From NCBI GenBank assembly GCA_002426275.1, contig DIPB01000057.1, forward strand, positions 876-13,167: DNA of 12,292 nucleotides. The letters are read 5' to 3'. Source of the stretch: Firmicutes bacterium UBA5499 (GTDB lineage Bacteria; Bacillota; DTU084). Both the position numbers and the translations under genes were made by a program. Below, piece by piece: positions 1 through 6,449 of this stretch. The notes under the pieces are model-generated. The model worked only from the letters and a program-made list of their open reading frames with translations. It was not told the origin of the DNA and searched no databases. The stretch's first letter is position 1. Every line of letters begins with the position of its first letter.

Positions 1-20
1 ATCGGCAATTCCTGCCAATT

Positions 21-956
21 TTATTCTCCGCGGGCTAGCTTGGCGTTTTGATAATAATACGCCAGGATCTGACGATAGCCTTTCCCGTCTTTAGCCAATC
101 CCTGACTTCCGTACTGGCACAAGCCAACGCCGTGGCCATTGCCCACCACAGTGAGTTTGATCCTGCCGCCCTGGTTTTGCACCGTGAAATTGGTGGAACG
201 AAGCCCCAACATGCCCCTGAAATCTGTGCCGGAGAGCTCCTTCTCTCCTACCCGCACCCGCTTTGCTCTGCCGGAGGCAGTCTTGGCAGTGACGGACAAG
301 ACTTTCCCGCCCGTGCCCACCGCCTGGGCGGAGAGATCCACTCCGGTGGCCACAGCCAGATCGTGGGCGGAGAAATCAAGCTCTTGCTTGTACCTGGGAG
401 ACTCTTTGCAATATTCGCAGTCCACGCTTTTCAAGTAGGGCACGGCGCTTCCCCACACAGCTTGGGCATCCTCGGTTTTACCGCCGCAGGTGGAGTGATA
501 AGCGGCGAAAATTGGCTTGCCGTCATAGAGCAGCACCTCACCTGCCGTCTCCTCCACAGCTTGGGATACCTTGCGCCAGAGCCTGAAGGACTGGAATAAG
601 CCCCATCTCTTGCGTAGTTCCGCCTGGGAAAGCCAAGCCTGATCTGTGGCGAAATCTGCGGAGAGCGAACCTTTCCTCTCTTGCTGGTAGCAGGCATAGG
701 TTCTGGCTGCCACAGCCTGCGCTTTTAAGGCTTCAAATTCAAAATCAGCAGGCATTTCTGCAGCCACTACCCCTTTTACGTACTCTTCAAGCGGCAGCTT
801 TTGCATTTTCCCGCCTATTTTCAAATCCACGGTTTGCTGTCCTTCATATGAAAGTTTCTTCTCTTCCCGCCAGTCGAGGCCTCGCACTAAAACGGCAGGC
901 AAGAGAATCAAAACGATAAAACAGCTGAGGATGATGCTTCCGATAAAGCGAGCCAT
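21..956 (-). CDS. spoIID: Stage II sporulation protein D (SpoIID), peptidoglycan lytic transglycosylase
   Basis: SpoIID is a membrane-anchored lytic transglycosylase. It degrades septal peptidoglycan during engulfment of the forespore, normally with SpoIIP and SpoIIM. From the chosen start the protein has 311 residues. Residues 5-24 form one N-terminal membrane segment. The family core starts near residue 55 with LPLEEYVKGVVAAEMP, where E67 is the expected catalytic glutamate. HSTCGG (H154, C157) matches the metal-binding region of clostridial SpoIID, and GHGVGLCQYGSQGLA (274-288) is the conserved C-terminal signature. The ATG at 956 was chosen because AAGGGGGAG lies just upstream and translation then begins at the membrane segment; the frame stays open to 1022, but that extension has no ribosome site. 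Both family signatures are intact, so the gene looks functional. It points leftward, away from mreB. Identification as SpoIID is firm; the exact substrate step rests on family knowledge. Confidence 0.93.
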   Translation of the reverse strand: MARFIGSIILSCFIVLILLPAVLVRGLDWREEKKLSYEGQQTVDLKIGGKMQKLPLEEYVKGVVAAEMPADFEFEALKAQAVAARTYACYQQERKGSLSADFATDQAWLSQAELRKRWGLFQSFRLWRKVSQAVEETAGEVLLYDGKPIFAAYHSTCGGKTEDAQAVWGSAVPYLKSVDCEYCKESPRYKQELDFSAHDLAVATGVDLSAQAVGTGGKVLSVTAKTASGRAKRVRVGEKELSGTDFRGMLGLRSTNFTVQNQGGRIKLTVVGNGHGVGLCQYGSQGLAKDGKGYRQILAYYYQNAKLARGE

Positions 957-984
957 GCTCTCTCCCCCTTGGACGTGTTGCTTA

Positions 985-1013
985 AGTATATGAAATGAGC
1001 GAGGCGGATAGAA
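985..1013 (-). promoter_or_regulatory. SigE-like promoter of spoIID
   Basis: On the minus strand CATATACT (992-985) matches the SigE -10 consensus CATACANT at all but one position. Fourteen bases upstream is TTCTATC (1013-1007), a partial match to the -35 consensus KMATATT. Transcription would start near 977, leaving a leader of about 20 bases with the ribosome site of spoIID. SigE control of spoIID is well established in Bacillus, which supports the call; the -35 is the weaker half. Confidence 0.55.
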
Positions 1014-1087
1014 CATGTCCATCTGCTATAAGCGTGTAACAAAAAGCCAGACCGCGTCAATGAGACGCAGCCCGTCTTGTCCAAAGT

Positions 1088-1336
1088 TCAATCCTCATCA
1101 TCCGAGGAATACGGCTCAAGGCCCATTTCCTCCCAGGTTACACCATAGGCCGCTCCATCCGACGTGTAGCCGGCGATATAATAAAACGTATCGTCTGAAT
1201 CTGAAAACTCCTGTATTTTTTGCCGCTCTTTTTTCTTGTGCAGTCTGGCTTCTTCGCCGCGTCTTAGGCTTTCGGCCTGAACAGGCGGCAAAGACCCGAT
1301 GGCCTCCAGGTCTCTCACCGCGCAAAGGAGATCCAC
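1088..1336 (-). CDS. Small acidic protein of unknown function, conserved-looking
   Basis: An 82-residue protein, not assigned to a characterised family. The N-terminal half (about residues 5-42) looks helical and charged, with RRGEEARLHKKKERQKIQ in the middle. The C-terminal part carries DTFYYIAGYTSDGAAYGVTWEEM, a compact aromatic/glycine motif, and ends in an acidic tail, SSDDED. From memory, small clostridial proteins with IAGYTSGGAPYGVTWEE-like segments exist, so this is probably a real gene; that recollection was not checked. The start is doubtful. GTG at 1336 has no spaced ribosome site, GTG at 1318 has AAGGTGG 14 bases away, and the frame is open back to a stop at 1427 without a good initiator. 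The N-terminus may therefore be eroded or may use a rare start. It is co-directional with spoIID but separated by the SigE-like promoter. No membrane segment or signal peptide is visible. Confidence 0.6.
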   Translation of the reverse strand: MDLLCAVRDLEAIGSLPPVQAESLRRGEEARLHKKKERQKIQEFSDSDDTFYYIAGYTSDGAAYGVTWEEMGLEPYSSDDED

Positions 1337-1669
1337 CTTGAAACGCTTTCGGTAAGAGCGGGACAGATGCGCGTCGTGACAAACAAGTCCTCTTCCAATG
1401 GCGCTGCTTATCCGCGATACTTGAAATCATCCATATACTTCGGATTGAATTTATTACCTGGCAATGCGTTGACAACTCGCGTAAATACGTCTATTAAATG
1501 TTGATTCCTTGTTCTGCATATGATAAAATATCTGTATATTATGAAAGATAATAATGAACACTAATCAAGATTGCCTATCCTCAAGTAAAACCACGTTCTG
1601 ATGAATAAATCTTTTGACTATATCCAAGTGAAGTAATATCGTCTAAAATTACCTTTAGAAGGTGAGCGC
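1337..1669. other. Intergenic region, AT-rich toward its right half
   Basis: No gene is recognisable here. From about 1440 to 1660 the composition turns clearly AT-rich compared with the flanking genes. It holds two promoter-like arrangements facing right (1469-1497, and a weaker TTGATT-N17-TAAAAT at 1501-1529). No tRNA, direct repeat or insertion-sequence end was seen. An N-terminal part of SpoIIID was looked for and not found. Confidence 0.6.
1469..1497 (+). promoter_or_regulatory. SigA-type promoter candidate for the enolase-family gene
   Basis: TTGACA at 1469-1474 is a perfect -35 and is followed after exactly 17 bases by TATTAA at 1492-1497, a four-of-six -10. It would give a leader of about 165 bases before the ATG at 1670. 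A second, weaker pair lies just downstream (TTGATT 1501-1506, TAAAAT 1524-1529, spacing 17). Which one is used cannot be told. Confidence 0.45.
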
Positions 1670-2956
1670 ATGATTAAAATTACTGGTACAAAATTAAATT
1701 TCGAGCGGGAACCTATGCGTGCCCCTTTTGGCTTTAAGGGAAGGTATTTGAACGAATTGTGGCAGATCGTGGCCTCCCTCGCGAGCGAGCGCTTTGAGAC
1801 CTTAGGGTTAGGCGTCCAAAGCGTGCTGTGGTCTGATAGTGAAATATTCGCCACTAATCCTGAGTCCGTAGGCAACAGCATGATGTTCTTGATGACTGCG
1901 TACGCGCTTCAAAAAGCTCGTGGCTGCTCGTTCGAAACGCCGATGGATCTGCTCGGCGAGCTGTTGCCCCAAGTTGAAGAGTATGGAAAGAAGATCACAG
2001 GCTATAGCGGCCTGCGTCAAACCTTCGCCCTGAATTCCCTGGTTGCAGTTGACACTGCCTCTTGGCTCCTCTACAGTCGTGAATTGGTGCTGGATAGCTT
2101 CGATCAGCTAATTCCAGAAGCTTGCAAGGCGGCGTTAAGCCAAAGGCATAATGCTTTAGCTAATATTCCCTTAATGAGTTATGGCGTTCCCGTCTCTACA
2201 ATCCAAAAGGCAGTCGAAGACGGTTTCTTCTTTCTGAAAATCAAAATTGGCTCGGATCCGGAGCATGACGGAGATCAGGACAAGATGTTAAAATGGGACT
2301 GCGCACGCCTTAAAGAGATTCACAATGCTGTGCGCGACTACAAGACGCCCTATACCCAATCCGGCAATGTCCTTTACTATTTGGACGCCAATGGCAGATA
2401 TCATAGTAAAGAAAAGCTGAGCCGTTTTTTGGATTACGCAGAGCAAATTGGCGCCCTAGAGCGAATCGTAATTCTCGAGGAGCCCTTTCCGGAGGAATTT
2501 GAGGTTGATGTGAGCGATCTGCCCATACGTCTGGCGGCGGACGAGAGCATTCATTCCGTAGCTGATGCGAACGCCAGAATCCAGATGGGTTACGGCGCCC
2601 TTACGCTAAAACCCATAGCCAAGACTTTGAGCCTATCGTTGGAAATCGCCAAAGTTGCACAGGAAAAGAATATTCCCTGTTTTTGCGCTGATCTGACAGT
2701 GAATCCCATCATGGTGGAATGGAATAAAAATTTGGCGGCTAGGCTAGCTCCCCTGCCAGGCCTTAAGATCGGTGTGGTGGAAAGCAATGGCCATCAAAAT
2801 TATCTCCACTGGGATGAAATGAGGAGCTATCATCCTTTTCACGGTGCGGGTTGGGCCGAACCGCAAGACGGTATTTTTCATTTGGATGAGGATTTTTACG
2901 CCCAAAGCGGAGGAATTTTCCGGCAGAGTGAACATTACAAATCCTTGTTGAAATAA
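1670..2956 (+). CDS. Enolase-superfamily enzyme (mandelate racemase / muconate lactonizing type)
   Basis: A 428-residue member of the enolase superfamily, whose enzymes remove the alpha proton of a carboxylate and stabilise the enediolate on a magnesium ion. The N-terminal capping domain is roughly residues 1-160 and the barrel follows. Visible catalytic features in order: the KIK motif at 190-192 (K192 the likely base), the metal ligands D239 in LDAN, E270 or E271 in ILEEPF, and D291 in ADES, and K314 in LTLKP. This lysine pair resembles the MLE and dipeptide-epimerase groups, but the substrate cannot be read from the sequence. The start is supported by AGAAGGTGA seven bases before the ATG. 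The gene stands alone: it has an AT-rich upstream region, no pathway partner next to it, and lies beside a truncated spoIIID, which suggests acquisition by transfer. Function beyond the superfamily is unknown. Confidence 0.85.
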   Translation: MIKITGTKLNFEREPMRAPFGFKGRYLNELWQIVASLASERFETLGLGVQSVLWSDSEIFATNPESVGNSMMFLMTAYALQKARGCSFETPMDLLGELLPQVEEYGKKITGYSGLRQTFALNSLVAVDTASWLLYSRELVLDSFDQLIPEACKAALSQRHNALANIPLMSYGVPVSTIQKAVEDGFFFLKIKIGSDPEHDGDQDKMLKWDCARLKEIHNAVRDYKTPYTQSGNVLYYLDANGRYHSKEKLSRFLDYAEQIGALERIVILEEPFPEEFEVDVSDLPIRLAADESIHSVADANARIQMGYGALTLKPIAKTLSLSLEIAKVAQEKNIPCFCADLTVNPIMVEWNKNLAARLAPLPGLKIGVVESNGHQNYLHWDEMRSYHPFHGAGWAEPQDGIFHLDEDFYAQSGGIFRQSEHYKSLLK

Positions 2957-3066
2957 GAGTTACTGAGCTCCATGGTTTAAGCACGGCACTTCTCCTCGAC
3001 AATCCGTGCAAAAAGTAGCTGCTGCTCTTTCCGGGCCCGGGACAAATAAGGAGAGCTACTGTACCA

Positions 3067-3138
3067 AAATCTGCGCCTGAACGTCACATTCGAGGAGGCG
3101 AGGCTACTAGGAAGAAATATCAGCACGAAGTCGGTTAA
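3067..3138 (+). pseudogene. spoIIID: C-terminal remnant of SpoIIID, the sporulation transcription regulator
   Basis: This stretch reads KSAPERHIRGGEATRKKY, then QHEVG and a TAA stop. ERHIRGGEATRKKY matches the C-terminal tail of SpoIIID (Bacillus has RHLRGGEATKLKY, from memory). SpoIIID is a helix-turn-helix DNA-binding protein of about 85-95 residues that tunes the SigE and SigK regulons, and in Bacillus and clostridia it commonly lies directly upstream of mbl/mreB, exactly where this fragment lies. Upstream in frame the similarity stops near 3067 and a stop occurs at 3016-3018. The helix-turn-helix is absent from all frames examined between 2957 and 3066 and from the gap left of the enolase-family gene. 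It is therefore a relic, too short to be detected as an open frame. An intact copy may exist elsewhere in the genome. Confidence 0.75.
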
Positions 3139-3140
3139 AA

Positions 3141-3168
3141 GCAGGAAAAATTTTCCATATGTCGAAAA
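3141..3168 (+). promoter_or_regulatory. SigH-type promoter of mreB/mbl
   Basis: GCAGGAAAA (3141-3149) fits the SigH -35 consensus RNAGGAWWW at every position. After 11 bases GTCGAAA (3161-3167) fits the -10 consensus RNNGAAT except for the last base. SigH drives genes of the transition to sporulation. Transcription would start near 3175 and give a leader of about 70 bases before the TTG start. Confidence 0.65.
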
Positions 3169-3187
3169 GAGGTATTGTTAGCCAACA

Positions 3188-3211
3188 AGCGGTCCTTGAG
3201 GGCTGCTTTTT
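3188..3211 (+). terminator. Hairpin with T-run in the mreB/mbl leader (terminator or attenuator)
   Basis: AGCGGTCCT (3188-3196) can pair with AGGGCTGCT (3199-3207) through seven Watson-Crick and two G-U pairs, with a tight loop, and is followed by a T-run ending at 3211. It lies between the SigH-like promoter and the gene. It may be the old terminator of spoIIID or a leaky attenuator in the mreB/mbl leader. Confidence 0.45.
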
Positions 3212-3247
3212 GCTCTGTTAATTGGACAAGGTGGAGGTGGTAGAGGG

Positions 3248-4267
3248 TTGTTTAACTTAGCTACGGATATTGGCATTGATCTGGGAACAGCATCAATTCT
3301 AGTGTACGTTCGCGACCGGGGAATCATCATTAACGAACCGTCGGTTGTTGCCATAGAGCGAGAATCAGGAACGGTAGTGGCAGTGGGTGAAGCGGCCAGA
3401 CAGATGATTGGCCGTACGCCTGGACACATAGTGGCTGTCAGGCCTCTGAGAGACGGGGTTATTGCCGACTATGAAGTCACGGAAACCATGCTCCGCTATT
3501 TTATAAATAAGGTTTGCGGCAGTCAGCGGATCTTTCGTCCCAGAATTGTGATTTGCGTGCCTTCCGGAGTCACCAGCGTTGAAAAGCGTGCGGTGATGGA
3601 AGCCACCATGCAAGCTGGCGCCAAAAAGATTCATTTGATTGAAGAACCCATGGCAGCCGCCATCGGCGCCGGATTGAACGTGTCCGAGCCCAGCGGCAAC
3701 ATGGTAGTCGATATCGGAGGAGGCACCACAGATATTGCGGTGATTTCCTTGGGCGGCATTGTGGTGGCTGAGTCTCTGCGCGTGGGCGGGGATGAATTTG
3801 ACGAGGCAATTGTGCGCCATATCAAAAAGATGTACAACCTGATGATCGGCGAGCGCACAGCGGAAGAAATCAAAATTCAGATTGGTTCCGCTCTCCCGGA
3901 AGGCGGCAATCCATCCATGGAACTTCGCGGCAGGGATTTGGTTACCGGCCTGCCCAGGACTTTAAAGCTCACGGCCATGGAAGCTTTTCAGGCGCTTTCC
4001 GAGACCATAGTGCAGATCGTGGACGGAGTGAGAACGGTGCTGGAGCGTACGCCGCCTGAGCTGGCAGCAGACATCATGGATCGGGGCATCGTCATGACAG
4101 GAGGAGGCTCTTTGCTTACCGGGCTGCCTAAATTTCTCAGCCAAGAGACAGGAATTCCGGTTAACCTGGCAGAGGATCCGGTCAGCGCCGTGGCTTTGGG
4201 TGCGGGTTATTTCTTAGAACACCTAGACAGAAACAAGAATTCGCTTTTCTTGGCGAAAATCGATTAG
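3248..4267 (+). CDS. mreB: MreB/Mbl-family bacterial actin, rod shape-determining protein
   Basis: An actin-like ATPase that forms membrane-associated filaments directing lateral cell-wall synthesis. It has 339 residues, typical for MreB, Mbl and MreBH. The nucleotide-binding motifs are intact: phosphate-1 DIGIDLGTA (7-15), phosphate-2 DIGGGTTDI (155-163) and the adenosine motif GIVMTGGGSLLTGL (280-293). EEPMAAAIGAGL (132-143) is also characteristic. The start is TTG at 3248, supported by GGAGGTGG seven bases upstream and by the family N-terminus. No mreC or mreD follows. Instead the gene stands behind a spoIIID remnant and a SigH-like promoter, the setting usual for mbl, so it may be the Mbl paralogue rather than the housekeeping MreB; sequence alone does not separate these. 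It ends with TAG inside the first bases of a strong terminator hairpin. Confidence 0.93.
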   Translation: MFNLATDIGIDLGTASILVYVRDRGIIINEPSVVAIERESGTVVAVGEAARQMIGRTPGHIVAVRPLRDGVIADYEVTETMLRYFINKVCGSQRIFRPRIVICVPSGVTSVEKRAVMEATMQAGAKKIHLIEEPMAAAIGAGLNVSEPSGNMVVDIGGGTTDIAVISLGGIVVAESLRVGGDEFDEAIVRHIKKMYNLMIGERTAEEIKIQIGSALPEGGNPSMELRGRDLVTGLPRTLKLTAMEAFQALSETIVQIVDGVRTVLERTPPELAADIMDRGIVMTGGGSLLTGLPKFLSQETGIPVNLAEDPVSAVALGAGYFLEHLDRNKNSLFLAKID

Positions 4268-4289
4268 AGCACCTAGGGTGCTCTTTTTT
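4266..4289 (+). terminator. Intrinsic terminator after mreB/mbl
   Basis: AGAGCACC (4266-4273) pairs perfectly with GGTGCTCT (4277-4284) across a three-base loop, followed by TTTTT (4285-4289). The hairpin starts within the stop codon of the upstream gene and ends 15 bases before the next start codon. Confidence 0.88.
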
Positions 4290-4304
4290 ATCGGGGGAGA
4301 GGAA

Positions 4305-5435
4305 ATGAACGTTTTCAGGCACCAGAGCGTGCCGCGGATCTTTTTTGGCTCAGGCTGCTTGCTAGAGCTGTCTGCGCTGTTACCGCAGCTGAAGGCTGAG
4401 CAGGGGCTCCCGGAATGCTTCACAGCGTTGGCGGTCTGCGGCAGACATGCCCAAGGACAGCTGGAGCGCCTAAAGGATTTATGTGCACAGGCAAAAGTGA
4501 AACTTGAAATTTTTCTCTTGCCGCCCGGCGAGCCGACTTTAACCGCTGTGGAAGCCGGCATAGAGGCGGCTCTGGGCAGCAGCCTGGTTTTCGGCTTCGG
4601 CGGCGGCAGCGCCCTGGATGCGGCCAAGGCTATCGCCGGGTTGAGCCGTCTGCCGGGAAAACCGGAGGATTATTTTTACGGCCAAAAGGTAGACAAGCCC
4701 GCTCTGCCGTGGATTGGAATCCCCACCACCGCAGGTTCCGGCGCGGAGGTGACGAATAACGCGGTTTTGATTCATCGGGGGAAAAAGCAGTCTGTGCGCA
4801 GCCCCTTTTGGTTTGCCAAAGCGGCTGTCGTTGATCCGGAGCTCACTTTATCCCTGCCGCCCAGGCAAACCGCGCTCAGCGGCCTGGATGCCCTCACTCA
4901 TGCCATGGAAGCGTACACCTCGCGCTTTGCCGATCCGCTCTCTGACTTGTTAAGCCAAAGAGCGGTAGAGTCGATCAGAGGCTCTCTTTCTGCGGCTGTG
5001 GAAGCTGGCCGCAACCTTCAAGCCAGAGAGGGGCTGCTGTTGGGAAGCCTGCTGGCTGCCATGGCGTTTGTGAATTGCAGGTTGGGGGCGGTCCACGGTC
5101 TGGCTCATTCCATAGGCGTCAGATGCGGCGCGCCCCACGGCCTGGTCTGCGCCGTCTTGCTGCCGCACGTTTATCTTTATAATTTGTCCGCTTTGGGAGC
5201 AAAAGCCCGGCAGTTAGGGCGGATTTGGCGCGTTCCTTCTCCCGAGCTGGTGGCAGCTGAAGTTTGGGATTTAATGGCCGAATTCGGCCTGCCAGCATCG
5301 CTTTCAGCGCTAGGGCTTAAAAGGGAGACGCTTGCAGCCGTGGCCCAAGAAAGCTTGTCTTCAGCCTCCATGGCGGCCAACCCTAAATCGGTTGACCTGC
5401 AGTCGCTGGAGACTCTACTGGAAAAGGCATATTGA
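4305..5435 (+). CDS. Iron-containing alcohol dehydrogenase family protein
   Basis: A 376-residue member of the group III (iron-dependent) alcohol dehydrogenases, cytoplasmic NAD(P)-linked oxidoreductases of alcohols and aldehydes. The N-terminal dinucleotide-binding domain shows [14 protein letters not shown] (99-112) and [13 protein letters not shown] (138-150). The helical C-terminal domain carries the metal ligands of the family: D195 and H199 in [12 protein letters not shown]264 in [11 protein letters not shown] and H278 in GAPHGL. All four are present, so the enzyme should be active. The substrate is unknown; relatives include butanol and 1,3-propanediol dehydrogenases. The start is ATG 4305, behind GGGGGAGAGG; an in-frame TTG at 4278 lies in the terminator and is rejected. 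It starts 15 bases after the terminator of mreB/mbl, leaving no room for its own promoter in the gap. Cysteine synthase follows after 17 bases, probably in the same transcript. Confidence 0.9.
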   Translation: MNVFRHQSVPRIFFGSGCLLELSALLPQLKAEQGLPECFTALAVCGRHAQGQLERLKDLCAQAKVKLEIFLLPPGEPTLTAVEAGIEAALGSSLVFGFGGGSALDAAKAIAGLSRLPGKPEDYFYGQKVDKPALPWIGIPTTAGSGAEVTNNAVLIHRGKKQSVRSPFWFAKAAVVDPELTLSLPPRQTALSGLDALTHAMEAYTSRFADPLSDLLSQRAVESIRGSLSAAVEAGRNLQAREGLLLGSLLAAMAFVNCRLGAVHGLAHSIGVRCGAPHGLVCAVLLPHVYLYNLSALGAKARQLGRIWRVPSPELVAAEVWDLMAEFGLPASLSALGLKRETLAAVAQESLSSASMAANPKSVDLQSLETLLEKAY

Positions 5436-5452
5436 TCGTGGGAGGAGAGAAG

Positions 5453-6373
5453 ATGGAAGCAATTGCGGATCACGCGTGGGATTTAATCGGCAATACCCCT
5501 TTGGTACGGCTGCATTTAGATGAGGACGGCAGGGCGGAGATTCTAGGTAAGGTTGAGTTCTTCAATCCGGGCGGTAGCATCAAGGACAGGATTAGCCTTG
5601 CTATGATCCTGGATGCGGAAGAAGCGGGAACGCTGAAACCCGGCGGCACCATCGTCGAGCCCACAAGCGGCAATACTGGCATCGGACTTGCCATGGTGGC
5701 GGCGGCCAGAGGTTACAGATTGATTTTAGTGATGCCGGATACCATGAGCGTAGAGCGGCGATCGGTGCTGAAAGCCTACGGCGCGGAATTGGTGCTGACG
5801 CCTGGCGCCTTAGGGATGCCAGGGGCGATTGCCAAAGCGCAGGAGCTGGTGGCGGCTGACAGTGATTATTTTTTGCCCGGTCAGTTTGACAACCCGGCCA
5901 ATCCCCGCATTCATCGCTTTACAACCGGCCACGAAATATGGGAGCAGACAGGGGGAAATCTGGACGCCGTAGTGGCGGGAGTAGGCACAGGCGGCACCAT
6001 CACGGGCATCGCCCAAGCTCTGGCCGAGCGGGGAGCGAAAGCCGCCATCGTCGCCGTGGAACCGGCGGGCTCTCCTGTAATCTCAGGCGGTAGGCCGGGA
6101 CCGCACAAGCTTCAGGGCCTGGGCGCAGGATTTGTGCCTGCGACCCTTGATTGCTCGCTTTTGGATCGGGTGCTGCAGATCACGGATCGCGAAGCCATCG
6201 CCATTACAGAGCGGCTGGCCAAAGAAGAAGGGCTTTTGGTGGGCATTTCCTCGGGAGCGGCAGTGGCCGCGGCTTTGACTGTGGCCCGAGAGCTGGGAGA
6301 GGGTAAACGGGTAGTGGTGATTCTTCCGGATACGGGCTTGCGTTATCTCAGCAACGCGCCCTTCGCGCTCTAA
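5453..6373 (+). CDS. cysK: Cysteine synthase (O-acetylserine sulfhydrylase)
   Basis: A pyridoxal-phosphate enzyme that makes L-cysteine from O-acetylserine and sulfide. It has 306 residues, the usual length for Cys[12 protein letters not shown] opens the fold. K44 in NPGGSIKDR is the PLP-binding lysine, TSGNTG (71-76) is the substrate-carboxylate loop, GVGTGGT (176-182) is the phosphate-binding loop and GISSGAA (264-270) follows. The C-terminal [10 protein letters not shown] has leucine where most members have glutamate or a similar polar residue (LPDTGERYLS). The start ATG 5453 has GGGAGGAG upstream; an in-frame TTG at 5432 overlaps the previous stop codon and is less likely. It is close behind the alcohol dehydrogenase. 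No T-box or other cysteine-sensing leader was seen, so control probably comes from the upstream gene. A cystathionine beta-synthase-like role cannot be fully excluded. Confidence 0.92.
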   Translation: MEAIADHAWDLIGNTPLVRLHLDEDGRAEILGKVEFFNPGGSIKDRISLAMILDAEEAGTLKPGGTIVEPTSGNTGIGLAMVAAARGYRLILVMPDTMSVERRSVLKAYGAELVLTPGALGMPGAIAKAQELVAADSDYFLPGQFDNPANPRIHRFTTGHEIWEQTGGNLDAVVAGVGTGGTITGIAQALAERGAKAAIVAVEPAGSPVISGGRPGPHKLQGLGAGFVPATLDCSLLDRVLQITDREAIAITERLAKEEGLLVGISSGAAVAAALTVARELGEGKRVVVILPDTGLRYLSNAPFAL

Positions 6374-6390
6374 AAGGTACAGGCAAGGCA

Positions 6391-6419
6391 GTATAGAAAT
6401 TTTTTCCACCGCATATAGT
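6391..6419 (+). promoter_or_regulatory. SigE-like promoter of the L,D-transpeptidase gene
   Basis: GTATAGA (6391-6397) fits the core of the SigE -35 consensus KMATATT. Exactly 14 bases later CATATAGT (6412-6419) matches the -10 consensus CATACANT at seven of eight positions. Transcription would begin near 6427, about 23 bases before the ATG and just ahead of its ribosome site. The same spacing and leader length are seen at spoIID. Confidence 0.55.
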
Positions 6420-6449
6420 AGCATGAAAACAGTGGGAAGGTGGAAAAAA

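Noticed and set aside
48..599. A 183-residue plus-strand frame opposite spoIID.
   Set aside because: Antisense shadow of a clearly identified gene with no ribosome site or recognisable motif.
1116..1475. A 119-residue minus-strand frame overlapping the small acidic protein.
   Set aside because: Arginine- and serine-rich low-quality sequence typical of a shadow frame; the other frame has the conserved-looking motif.
2981..3060. Hairpins GCACGG/CCGTGC (2981-3009) and AGTAGCT/AGCTACT (3014-3060) as terminators of the enolase-family gene.
   Set aside because: Loops are long and no T-run follows either one; they may be chance pairings at the junction region.
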